This document shows, piece by piece, positions 44,407 through 55,666 of a DNA stretch of 64,000 nt. The stretch comes from Melastoma dodecandrum. Lineage: Eukaryota; Streptophyta; Magnoliopsida; Myrtales; Melastomataceae. The translations under genes and the position numbers were made by a program. Location of the stretch: contig JARUPY010000473.1 in assembly GCA_029817715.1 (NCBI GenBank), positions 5,394,001 through 5,458,000 of the forward strand, in the 5' to 3' direction. Position 1 is the first letter of the stretch; each line of letters begins with the position of its first letter. Below the pieces are notes generated by a model. It was not told the DNA's origin and did no database searches. It worked only from the letters and a program-made list of their open reading frames with translations.

Positions 44407-47400
44407 AGGTCTACCTCCTGATACTAGCTGGAACGTCTCTTTCATCATAGAAGAAAATTCTCTCTCTCTATACATCCGATGACAGGGTCCGTTTTATCGT
44501 TTGAGTTTGGAGTTAATATTAAGTGGAGGAGATGGGCCCTTCCTAACTTGGCGAAGGTGTTTGTTGTTACACAATATGTGATGCTCCGGTGTGCGCGCGC
44601 CCTTCCGGCCTAGCGGCGCGCGGCGGCGGTTCTGGCTAACCCGAGGATCCGGGCCCGCTCCCCCGAGGCCCAGTCCGGTCGGCGTTACGGCTCGAATTTC
44701 GCCCAGTCCGGTGGGCCTTCCCTTGATTTGCGAACGGGTCTGCGGGGCGTTTCGCCAACCGTCTCCAGTTCCCTGGAGGCGGCAGGCGAAAGGCTGCGTT
44801 AAGGCCTCGCTCGCGAATTTCGGGGAGGGCCCAGGAGCGGCTCGAGTAGCCGTCACCTCACCCCAAATGGCTCCGAAAAAAGGGTAGTGGGGTTTAGTTT
44901 TAGCTTTGGAAAACTTTGTTCGGAGTCGCCACCGACTTAGTTTAAAAATTGTGAATTTATGTCGGAAAAATCAGAGTCTGGGTTCGGGGATTCCTATTTA
45001 CTAACCTTAGTGCTTTACCACATGCGAAAAGGGTGGCGATTTGTCCAAAAAGTTACTTTTGATTGACGGGTGTTGGACCCGATCCGGGAGTGGGCCGGAC
45101 TCGTATCGACGTTTTAACGGGCGTTGGACCCGAATTTAGGTTTGTTTGATTAAAAATCAACACACGACATAAACCTAAAGCCTAAGTCATGCGTGCAATC
45201 ACAAACAATAAACGAGATGAAAGAGAGCGGGGAAGGGCGGTTGTTGCGGGCCTATGCACTTGGGCCCGCAACCCGTTACATATGGGCTTAGGAAATGAAA
45301 TTCGGGGAGGCCCGCACCTCCCCTTTTGTACCTTAAATTGAAGGTTGGGGCCGCTTTGTCTTCAAGCCCACGGTGTTTTAAACCGGGGTAGAACCACGCG
45401 GTTTGATACACGCGCCTTCAAGTTAATCTTCGAAATTTTGATGTCGGTATTCCGAGATTAAGTGCTCAGTGTACATGCAAAGGAAATATGAATGTGGTTA
45501 GTATTGTTAAATTCGAATATAACTCGACTAAATTTGAGAAAAGGTAAGGCTTGTCTTACCGTTTTGACCGGAGATATTTACTTGATGTAGATCGTCGAAG
45601 ATGCTCGGAAGGTTTGACCGTGTTTTACGTGTAAAACAAGAGAAAAATGAACGTTAGTAATGCACATTAAGCATTAATTCACAAGAACATAAAAGAAACG
45701 TAAAAGTTAAAATCCTAAAAAATTTTTCGATAAGACAAATAAGAGTTAATATGCTCAGATTAAAAAAGATAAGAGAGAATGAGTATTTTCTTTAAAACAA
45801 GCCGTTAGAATTGTAATTGTTCGTAACTAAAAAAAATTTAAGATCATAAAAAGGTAATGGGTTTGTTACCTATGGGTTTTGACAGCCGAAGCCTATCTTC
45901 CATTACTCTGTGGGCTCGACATACAACGGCCCATAGCAGAAATGCGTTTCTTCTTTTCCTTGTGGGATCGGCAAACCCATCTCCCCCTTTCGCTCCTGAG
46001 ATTTGAGCTCCGAATTCTGGCCTTCTTGCTGCTCTCCAAGACGCACGAATCGGTGAAATCGAGGAAACGCTTACCAGAGAAGGAGACTCCGGGGAGCGGA
46101 CAAGGATTCTAAGGTAGGAAGCCATAGAGACCAGGGCTGCTGCCGCCGAACTTGGTGGCGCCGGGAGGTCGCGGGTTCGCTGCCGCTGAACCGATGCTGA
46201 GGACAGGTGGGGACAGCTTGCTCCCCTACTGCTGGAGGAGCGTTGGAGAACAAAAAAGGGGGGGGGGGAGGGTCTGTCGCTGCCGCTTGGAGCTCGGGAT
46301 GCCGGGAAGAAGAGGGAATGGAGCTGTGGGAGGCATCGGGGAGCTGCCGCCGATCCTGGGGTGCTAGGAGGTGGGTTCGCCGTCTTCAGCCTTGGTTCTG
46401 GGCGAGGATCCTGGGTGCGAGTTGCCACCGTCAGGGAGACGGGGCAGGGAAGCCGCCGGGAGCTGGGAAGTGGGTCGCCGTTGAAGCTGGTGTCTCCGGC
46501 GCCTGATCGCCGCCGGGGAGGAGCGTCACGGCGGCGGGATGGAAGGGCCGACGGGGTGAGGTCGAGTGGGGACATCAGGCCGGAAGTCTCCATTGTGTGG
46601 AGTGTTGCTGCGGGTCTCGGGGCGCCGGGGAAGGCCGGGACTCGTCTCTGCCGGACCTGGGTCAGATCTGAGCGGGTCTGGGCTCGAAGAGGGTAGCAAG
46701 GTGGTGGATCTAGGGGGTCGGGGCTGTGGCTCGGATGCGCTGGGGGAGCTGGGTCGCTTTGGAAGGCACCGAAGGATGGTCTGGCCGGGGTGAAGCCAAG
46801 GCAGGGCCGTTACTGTGTTGTCAGGATGTGCCGGAGGAGGGAGCTGCTGGATCAGGAAGACGCCGGGGACGCGGTTGTGCAGCCGCCATGGAGGACGCCG
46901 GGGAGAGGTAGACCTGCCACGGGTGAAGGCTAGGGACGCCGGCGAAGGAGTGGGATGTCACCGGAGGTTTGTCGTGGGCTTCGAGGAGATATGATGGGGA
47001 ACCGCCTTGGGGTTGAGATAGGAAGAGGTGAGAGGAGGCGATCACGAGTCCCCCAGCGAGCTTGTGAACCTGTACACCGAAGAAAACAGTGAGAAAAGAG
47101 GAGAAGGTATTCCTGCGACTGTGGCCACAGGAAGCTCGTATGTCTGGTTTCTATCAGGGGAGACAAGGCAGCCATCGACTGGACTCAAAAGAAGCTTCAA
47201 AGTTGCGGTGACATCGGAGGTTGTCGCCAGGGGTCTGTGTGGCTGCTGTTGCGTCCTGGAGAGTTGAAGTTTGCCCCAGCACGAGGTATGTTGTCATCCT
47301 TCGCTGCTGTCGTTACGCGCTTCGCTTGGGTTGGCCGTCGAGGGGGGGGGTTTCCGTGGTGTTCTCTGCTGCTTACCTTGGTGAAGTGGCAGGAAAAGGG

Positions 47401-48351
47401 ACTGGGATGATGGTGAAGATGCTGGAAAAGGATCCCAAAGAAGGATCGGAAGAGATGAGGAACAGAAGGGGATATTCGATGACAGCGAATACCTCCTCCT
47501 CTCCTCCTAAGAAAAATGAAGAATCCCTTCCCCCCTCCAGAAGATTCGTAAGAAGAAATTTCTAACACTGTTTTATCGATCCCCTCCCCCCCGAGAATTC
47601 TTCCAAGAAATTTTTTAGAACCCCCCTTCTTAATCTGATTCCCCCCCTTTTGAAAGAAAAATGAAAACCCCCTCCCCCGGTTCGGGAGAATGCGTTTGCC
47701 TTTTATTCTCTCCTCTCTTCCCGACCAGAAGCTCTTCTGGTTAGTCCCCTCCTTCTCCTCCAACTCCTCCGATACTTCTAATTCCGTTTGAATCCTCCTC
47801 ATTTAGTTAGCGTCTGGTTTGGGGAAGCCAGGCCGTTAGGGGACACAATCCTTCTGGGCGTCGTCGAATCGCCCTTTTCTGCAGGAGATCGACAGGGGCG
47901 AAGGATTCAGAGGGGGGGAGAGCTTCATGCTGTTAGTAACTGTCAGGTGCGTTGGGATCGTCCTACAGCAGGATCCTGTCGGGGGAATCAGGTAATATGT
48001 TTTGGGCTGGTTGTTTCTTTGGGTTGAGTTTGGGCTTTTGTTTGGGCGTGGATTTTGTCCGGCCTCTTTGGCTCAGTTTTGGTCTTGTATCACGGGGCTG
48101 AGCTACCTTGGGCTCTGTGGGTTGAAATTTGAGGGCTTGGGTTTGCTCAGGCCCTTTTCTTTGGTTTTCTTGTGGGTTCTCTTCTTATTATTTGGCTGGG
48201 GTTGAGCTGATCAGCCCATTGTTTGGCTTTAACGCTTTATCAATTGCGTAGGAAGCAGCTGTTCTTGGGTTCACTTAGCTCCCCGCCGCTTCTGTTGCTG
48301 CAAGTGCCGTTGCAGCAGCTGGGGGAACCTGCTGATTGAGGCCTCGGAGCT

Positions 48352-48476
48352 ATGGACAGCTTGTTCGATGACTAGGGGACGGAAATGCCATCATTGCTCG
48401 TTGAGGACAAACAGCATGCGGCTGCCAATGTTATTGGAGGCTTCAAGGGATCTGGAAGTTCGGGGCCTCTGAAGTA
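48352..48476 (+). other. Coding-like patch inside the LTR, unidentified
   Basis: The plus strand reads MDSLFDD, one stop, then GTEMPSLLVEDKQHAAANVI and GGFKGSGSSGPLK. It looks like the start of an ordinary protein but I do not recognise it. It may be a second captured host fragment next to MED15. Confidence 0.25.
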
Positions 48477-48559
48477 AACGCAGGAGATGGTCACTATCGA
48501 GGTGAGTTGAGGCCGGGAACGCCTGTTTGGTGTGCTGCTACTACTACTGCAATAGTTGA

Positions 48560-49010
48560 AACAGTTGTTGTTGTTGTTGTTGGTTGTGACTGTTGTCCCT
48601 GGGATATCAATAAGTTTGTACCGTCACCCTGCATTTGTTGTTGCGCCAAAGATTTTGACTGTCTGTGCACTGGATGTAGCTGCTGATGCAATCCAGAAAT
48701 ATTTGTTTGAGAAACCGTCGCTTGTTGATGAACATTCGAGAGGTTATTATGCTGAGACATCAGCTGTTGTTGCTGGAGATTTGGTAAATTGCTCTGCCGA
48801 TTCAGCAGTCTTGATTGATGTTGTTGGTGTTGCATTTGCAGACCACCTTGCGGCTGTGACGAAATCTGCCGAGAACCCGGTTCAAAATGCTCATGTGACA
48901 TTGACTGACCCAATGACTGGCGATGTCGATGCTGATGTGGCATTGGCGGGTCCAAAGACTGCTGCTGTTGAGGCTGATGCGGCATCAGCTGGCCTGGCTG
49001 CTGCTTTCTG
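48560..49010 (-). pseudogene. MED15: Captured fragment of Mediator subunit MED15
   Basis: Minus strand, open for over 140 codons: KQQPGQLMPHQPQQQQS, RQSNLPNLQQQQLMSQHNNL, SNVHQQATVSQTNISGLHQQ, KSLAQQQMQ, LLISQGQQSQP. The order of these Gln-rich blocks matches the middle part of plant MED15a as I remember it, beyond mere Gln richness. The fragment has no start, no KIX domain and no conserved C-terminus. It sits within the LTR of the Ogre-type element and so appears to be a host sequence captured by the element. Confidence 0.7.
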
Positions 49011-49522
49011 AAGCGCTGTTACAGTTGGGAGAGAACCTGCTGAAGACTTGCTCTCGGCCTTGCCAGAACTTTCGACCCAAGATTTTATGCCCTTGCCACA
49101 GTAGTTTGAACTCAAAAGTGCAATTAGAAGTTCAAATTGTCTGGTACTGCGGTCTTTATTGGAGGATCACTCTTTGGGGATTATATATATTGGATTATAT
49201 ACTGATCTGCAACATGGTGACCCCAAGTTGCTTGCTACTGCATTCCCTCTTCCTTTGTAGAATTAATTGCATTCTTGATACGCGAATTGAAGTTGGGCAT
49301 GCAATTGGTTCATGTGTTAGCCAAACCCACTCGATGAATCTGACTTTTGATTTCCCTCGTTTTCGGATACAATCATCTTGCTTCTACAAAGTTTGGTACT
49401 TGGTCAATTGCGGCATTTCAGGTGGGAAGTACAGTTCTTGTAATATAGAACAACAAATTCGGAGGATGTTGGGCTTGATGGGTGCGAGATGTACTCTCCC
49501 ATAGCTTATTTGAGGTATTACA

Positions 49523-49540
49523 GTTTGCCCCTCCTTGGGA
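49523..49540 (-). other. Polypurine tract of the Ogre-type element
   Basis: Minus strand TCCCAAGGAGGGGCAAAC lies directly before TGTAATACCTC, the proposed LTR start. This is the plus-strand priming site for reverse transcription. Confidence 0.6.
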
Positions 49541-51957
49541 GGGAATCTGGAATGATTCTCTCACAAGGATATCGTTAATACCTCAAATTATTCTTGGTTG
49601 ATATGCGCCCTAGAAACTCATCAAGTAAATCATTAGTCGTCACGAAAACAAAAATAGCTAAATATACATGCACATTATACTTTATTCTGTTTTCTGCTTA
49701 AAAGCATGTTTCTAAGCGAGAGCAGAGAAGTTTTTCCTGATTTCTCTCGTGTTTTACTCTCATTTCTAAAAAACCATTTCAGTTGGACTTCGGAATTCCT
49801 TTGACTTGGATGCTCATGTACCGGTCGAAGGAGTCTTTATTCAGGTTATAACGTGGTTTTAGCATAAGGCCTTTAAATTAAAAGTTTAAATCAATTGTTT
49901 GAAAGAAGAAGTTTAAGGACCTCATCGGAAGCTATTGGAATGTAAAGGTTCCACCATTCAAGCAAATTCTCCATCCTTTAGACAGCTTACCAGTTGATGT
50001 GTTTTGTTGGGGATGAACAATTAGTTTACTGGTAGGCGTGAACAATCCACCTTGGGGAATGTTTTGTCTTTGACTTATTTGAAAGAGTAGCACCTTTGCT
50101 CTTGCGACCACCTATGTTGGCCCCAGTGCTTTATTTTTTGCTCTTTTGATTGTCATTTTGCGCTCTCTTTTAAAGACTTTGGTCTTTGCGCTAATTCTTT
50201 GTTTTCTTTGCTAGATCAAAGGGATTTGCTCCGCTTTATTTTCTGACAATCTCCTTTCGAACTTGTATTCTTGAGAAGCTTTTTGAGATGCTCGGTCTTT
50301 AGGAACGACTCAACTGGTAAGCTTACCTGTCGATGGTGCATCTTTGCTTGAATCTTAAGGAAGTGTAGCCTCTAGGATCCGTTGCTTCCGGTCTCTAGCT
50401 ACAGGATCTCCATTTTAACCTCGATATGAGGCGGTCCTTAGACTTGTTAGGCGTAGTGTATATGGAAACTTCAACTTTGGCTCGAAAGGGCTAACAATGG
50501 TCGATATTTCGTGTTTGGGATAGAGAGGAAATGCTCGATTTCATCCTGGCTTAGAGTATCTTTTGTCAAAGGATTCGTTATCGGCCTGAATGCTTGTGTA
50601 TGAATCCTTACAGTGTTTTCACTCATCACTCTGGGTAAGTGTTTTAGGAATAGGTTTGCCTTTTCCATTCTCACTCGGAAACATTTCTATTAAAGATAAT
50701 TTCAAATTATATGCAAATGGGCACACAAATGCTTAAGAAATGAATAGGTTTGGATACTCAAACCTCTGTAGTGCTCTTGTGCACTTTCGTGATCTTCGTT
50801 CTTCTAAATTAAATTTGGAACGGCTTCCACCCGACCACCCTCGCCGTTGCCTAGGAGTTTGTACCGTGCTGTGTGGATGTCCATGTACCTACACAGTTGA
50901 CAACAGACAGAGACGAAGTTAGCTCATGTACTACGACTCTCGCTTGGGGAGATAATGAAGTAAAGTTTCCGCTGGGGAATTGAGATGGATATGTCCATCT
51001 CGTTGATAGTTCTGGAAGAATATGCTTGTATCCTTGCTGAGGAATGCGACGTATGTAATCAACTCCAGCTTTAATGAAGGTAGGACTCCAGCTGGGGAAG
51101 TGGGGATACGACTCCATCTGGGGAATCATGAGAAATTTTGTTAGAGAGCAGTATAGATGATACTCCCTTTTGGTATGATCATCTTTGGTGATGACAAAGG
51201 CAATTTCGAAGCTTTGGTTCGAAATTTTTCCACCCAACCGCCCGCGCCTTTGTCTGTAATGTAAGATGCTCATGTACCTACACTAGGCAAAGGACAAAGA
51301 ACAAGTGAGCTCATGTAACTTGTTTTCTTTTAAAATAAGAATGAAGTTAGTTCATGTAACTTCATTTATAAAAGGCGAAGTAGAGTTTTGATCCTTCCCT
51401 TTTCTATGTATTCCGTCATTGCATCTTTGTCCGTAGGAATCAAAGGATTGACGAAATGGTTGCTCTTGCTTGACGTTTGTTGTGTAAGGAAGTTCATGTA
51501 CCTATCAAACAGATGGCGAGGAACAAGTAAGTTCATGAGACTTGTTCTTGTTAGAGTAAGAATGAAGTTTGCTCGTGTAACTTCATTTGTAAGAAAGGTG
51601 AAGTAGAGTTTTGGTACTTCCCTTTTTACATGGTTTCATCATTGCGTCTTCGTCCGATGGAATCGAAGGTTTGACGAAATTGCTACAAGACTTTGGCTTG
51701 AAGCTTTGCCGCCCTACCACCCTCGCCTTTGTCATAGGAGTTTTGTACCATTCGTGTGAGGAGCTCTTGTACCTGCCCACGAGACAAAGGACGTAAACGA
51801 AATAAGCTCGTGTAATCTCGCTTAGTCAGGTGAAGAGAGGGTTGATTGTGTAATTCTCCCTTTTCGTGTGTCAGCGTCTTTGCTCTAATCGACTCCCTGG
51901 GGATATAGAGGAACTTTGCTGACGTATATTGCTTTGAAGTTTTGGCTTTGACACCGC
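49541..51957 (-). repeat. 3' non-coding region of the Ogre-type element with degenerate tandem repeats
   Basis: No coding sequence. At least three diverged copies of a unit of about 400 bp are visible at about 50815-51000, 51180-51400 and 51640-51850. Each contains a GACCACCCTCGCC-like block (ACCCTCGCC/CCCGCGCCTTTG), then CTCATGTACCTAC or a near match, an AAAGGAC motif and an AGCTCATGTAA-like block. Intervening sequence varies. Ogre/Tat elements are known to carry such variable 3' repeats. Confidence 0.6.
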
Positions 51958-54900
51958 TTATGTGTAATATCGTCGGAGAGCATCTGCGTTGATTGCTTGT
52001 GGCAGGTCTCCTCCATCCATCATTGTTAGGATGGTTGCTCCTCCTGAGAAGGCATGCTTAACAACGAACGGCCCTTCGTAGTTTGGAGCGAATTTCCCTC
52101 GGGGATCCTTGACATTCGGTAGGATTCTCTTGAGGACAAGGTCGCCTGGTCTGTATCTGATTGGCTTGACCTTTTTGTTGAATGCTCGGGACATGCGCTG
52201 TTGGTAGCATTGCATGTGGTGAGCCGCGGCAAGTCGTTTCTCATCAATGAAGTCGAGGTGGACGAGCTGATGATTGGCCCTCTCTTCTTCTGTCATGTTG
52301 CTTTGGGATGATATCCTGAGAGTTGGCAATTTGACCTCTGCTGGAATGACCGCTTGAGTGCCGTAGACGAGCTCGAAGGGAGTTGCCCCAGTCGAAGTGC
52401 GCATCGTCGTTCTGTAGGCAAGTAGCGCGAAAGGGAGCTTCTCATGCCAATCGCGATAGGTAATTGCTGTTTTCTGAAGAATCTTCTTCATATTTTTGTT
52501 GGCAGCTTCGACGGCACCGTTCATTTGCGGACGGTACGGTGAAGAGTTGAGATGTTTGATCCGGAATTCCACGCAAAGGGATTCCATTAGTTTGCTGTTG
52601 AAGTTTGAACCATTGTCTGTGACCAATAGCTCTGGAACTCCATATCTGGCGATGATGTTCGCCCTCATGAAACGTACGACGTTGTTTGCTGTGACTTCTT
52701 TGAAGGATTGTGCTTCGATCCATTTGGTGAAGTAGTCGATTGCGACCAGCAAGAATCGGTGCCCGTTGGATGCTTTGGGATTAATGGGTCCGATTACGTC
52801 CATGCTCCACATTGAGAACGGCCATGGTTCAAATAGCGGGTAAAGTCTTGTTGGAGGCACGTGCACCTTGTCGCTGTAAATCTGACACTTGTGACATGCT
52901 TTGATGTATTTGATGCAATCTGCTTCCATCGTGAGCCAATAATACCCTTGTCGCATTATCTTCTGGGCGAGAGCGTATCCGTTCATGTGTGGTCCGCAAA
53001 CCCCTTCGTGGACTTCGACAATGAGGGCTTGAGCTTCTTGTTCCGTGACGCATCGCATGAGAGCCGTCGTGAAGGATTTCTTGTACAAGATATCACCATC
53101 TAGAAAATAACTTCTCGTTATCCTCCGGATGAACTTGCGTTCTTTCCCTGTGCTATTTTGGGGAAATCCTCTTGATTGTAAATAATTCTTGATGTCCGTG
53201 AACCACGGTAGAGAATCTTCTGGCTGACTTTGTTCAATGTGCATGCAGCTTGGATCGTCTGCGATATTGATGCGTAGAGGCTCGATGTCCATTTCTCCAG
53301 CTAACGGGATCATTGATGCGAGCACTGCAAGAGCATCAGCAAATCGATTATCAGTTCGTGGGAGATAATTGAATTCAATGTCAGTGAATTGTCGGATTAG
53401 TGTTTGTAGATAATCCTGATATGGAATGAGCTTTGGGTCTCGAGTGCGCCATGCTCCGTTTGTCTGGGAGATGATGAGTGCCGAATCTCCGTGAACGTCG
53501 AGGAGCTTAACCCGCATGTCGAGTGCGCGAAGTAGGCCGAGGATGCATGCTTCATACTCGGCGATGTTGTTTGTGCAGGGAAACGTGACTTTGGCTGCCG
53601 TTGGGTAATATTGTCCATCTGGGGAGATTACCACAGCCCCTATTCCTGATCCTGAGGAATTGACCGCACCGTCAAAGTACATCTTCCATCTCGGTTCCTG
53701 TTCCATGAGCAAGATGTTCTCATCCGGCAGTCCGATTTCCAGAGATGAATTATCTGTTCCTGGATATTCGGCGATATGATCAGCGATCGTTCTCCCCTTC
53801 ACTGACTTCGTGGAGTGGAATCGAATGTCGAACTCGGCAAGTTGTAATTGCCACTTAGAGACTCTTCCCATCAATGTTGGCTTGTCGAAGAGGTATTTGA
53901 GTGGATCGTTCTCGGACACTAACAGGATCTCGTAGTGCAGAGTATACTGTCGGAGTCGGTGGAGGACCCAAATGAGTGCACAACATGTACGCTCGGAGGT
54001 GGTGTACCGAGACTCGCAGTCTGTGAACTTCTTGCTGAGGTAGTAGATTGCATGCTCCTTGGCGCCTGGTAACTGTTGGGCGAGCATGGCTCCGAATGAT
54101 TCTTCTATGACTGTGAGGTAGAGTGTGAGAGGATGCCCCGGCTTTGGCGGGATGAGAACTGGTGGTTTTGTCAAATATGTCTTAATCTGTTCGAATGCGA
54201 CTTTACAATCATCATCCCACTCGAACTTGACGTCTTTCCTCAGTTTCTTGAACAAGGGTTTGCACGTGTCGGCCAGGTTGGAAATGAACCTCCCGATGTA
54301 GTTAACGCGGCCCATGAAACCGCGGATCTCCTTGACTGACCTTGGGGCTGGGAGACCGCGAATTGCTTCGATTTTATCAGGATCAATCTCAATACCTTTA
54401 CTACTGACAACGAAACCAAGCAGTTTGCCTGAAGTTGCCCCAAACACGCATTTGGCGGGGTTGAGGCGCAACTTGTACTTGCGAAGTCGTTCAAATAGCT
54501 TTCGGAGAACGATTGTATGGCTTTCATCTTCCTTGGACTTGGCGATCATGTCGTCGACGTAGACTTCAATTTCGCGATGCATCATGTCGTGAAAAAGGAC
54601 GACCATAGCACGTTGGTAGGTCGCCCCGGCATTCTTGAGCCCGAAGGGCATGACCCGATAGCAAAACGTGCCCCAGGGTGTTGTGAAGGTTGTCTTCTCT
54701 TTGTCCTCTTCGGCCATGCGAATCTGGTTATAGCCGGATAATCCGTCCATGAAAGAGAATCTGTTGAATCCGGCGGTGTTGTCCACCAGTAGATCGATGT
54801 GCGGGAGTGGAAAGTCGTCCTTGGGACTTGCTTTGTTGAGGTCGCGATAGTCGACGCAGACTCGGACCTTCCCGTTCTTCTTGATGACAGGGACTATGTT

Positions 54901-55360
54901 GGCGACCCATTGAGGATAGGTACACACTTCGATAAAGTTGACTTTCAGCAGCTTATCCACTTCTTCCTTGATTGCAAGGGCTAGTTCGGGTTTGTACCGG
55001 CGTTGCTTCTGCTTTATAGGATGGATTGACGGATCTGTAGGGATCTTGTGTTCCACGATCTCTGAATCTAATCCCGGCATGTCCGTGTATGACCAAACAA
55101 AGACGTCAGAGAATTCCTTTAGCAGGTTGGCGATGTCTTCAGTTTCATCCTTTGACAAATCTGCGCCGATGAATAACTCCTTGGGATCATCTTGAGTTCC
55201 GATGTTAATTGAAATCGGCTTCTGCAGTGTGATGTCCTTCGGTTCTTCATGTCGTTGAAGACCTTGTTCCAAGCCATAGTATCTTTCCATGGACTTGGGA
55301 TCATCCACTGCTTCTCCGTCTTGTTCTAGGGTGTTTCCGGGTATTCCCGAAGCGCCGTTC
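51958..55360 (-). CDS. Ogre-type pol: reverse transcriptase, RNase H, second RNase H, integrase
   Basis: Copies element RNA to DNA and inserts it. The frame is open to the stop at 51958. It has no good ATG: it starts at a splice acceptor (55360) and continues gag-protease. Domains on the minus strand: RT at about 54920-54300 (DYRDLNKASPKDDFPLPHID, FMDGLSGYNQIRM, catalytic YVDD near 54550, LLGFVVSSKGIEIDPDKI); first RNase H at about 54100-53780 (YYLSKKFTDCESRYTTSERT); second, archaeal-type RNase H at about 53690-53310 (MYFDGAVNSSGSGIGAVV, NIAEYEACILGL, ADALAVLASM), diagnostic for the Tat lineage; integrase with HHCC zinc site (HMNGYALAQKIM, CHKCQ) and the acidic residues in SMDVIGPI, VTDNGSNF and NGAVEAANK, near 52800, 52617 and 52508. 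It ends with a short SH3-like tail. All catalytic residues that I can check are present. Confidence 0.92.
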
Positions 55361-55666
55361 CTGAAAAGGAGAAGAAATTAAAGTAATGTATCCAAACGAA
55401 ATATTCGGAATATGCGACAATTCATAACAAGGCATGCGTGTTTGACCAAAAGAAAATTTTGTGGGATCAGGACTCAGCGGGTCCCTCGTCGTTTCCTCGG
55501 ATTTGCCCTGATCATCAGCGGCCCGATCCCACAAACGCCCTAGGTATTGCCTAGGGGTCGCGTTACATATAGACAACCTTGCTAGTCCGCGACCAGAATG
55601 TAGCAAGGTGACCTATTCTAGACTCTATCTATCTAAGTGCAGAAAAGTAAAGATGGAAAGTTTCAC
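55361..55666 (-). other. Putative intron joining gag-protease to pol
   Basis: Donor on the minus strand GACGG|GTGAAA at 55667/55666. Acceptor CTTCTCCTTTTCAG|GAACGG at 55361/55360 has a strong pyrimidine tract. Removing 306 nt turns ...CTCGAC-GG plus GAACGGCG into one open frame that runs DGNGASGIPGN and on into pol, and skips the TGA just after the donor. Ogre elements are known to have an intron in this place. Confidence 0.75.

Larger units (their letters stand above)
44590..49522 (-). repeat. 3' LTR of the Ogre-type element
   Basis: Plus-strand ends TGTGCGCG ... GTATTACA give TG/CA termini, and the purine tract lies just beyond. The part 44590-46724 matches 61849-63999. One replaced segment of about 15-30 bp near 44693-44712 accounts for most of the length difference. 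The rest cannot be compared because the right LTR is cut by the window. The right end at 49522 is my best estimate. G+C is high between 46080 and 47400. It contains a MED15 fragment at 48560-49010. Confidence 0.7.

Noticed and set aside
45844..46593. 249-codon minus-strand ORF in the left Ogre LTR, with a related ORF at 63119-63613 in the right LTR
   Set aside because: It is GC-rich, Pro/Ser/Arg-rich and shifts with homopolymer length between the two LTRs, as expected for non-coding LTR sequence.
48556..49011. 151-codon plus-strand ORF in the Ogre LTR
   Set aside because: It is the antisense of the MED15-like Gln-rich frame (CAG/CTG repeats) and has no family match.
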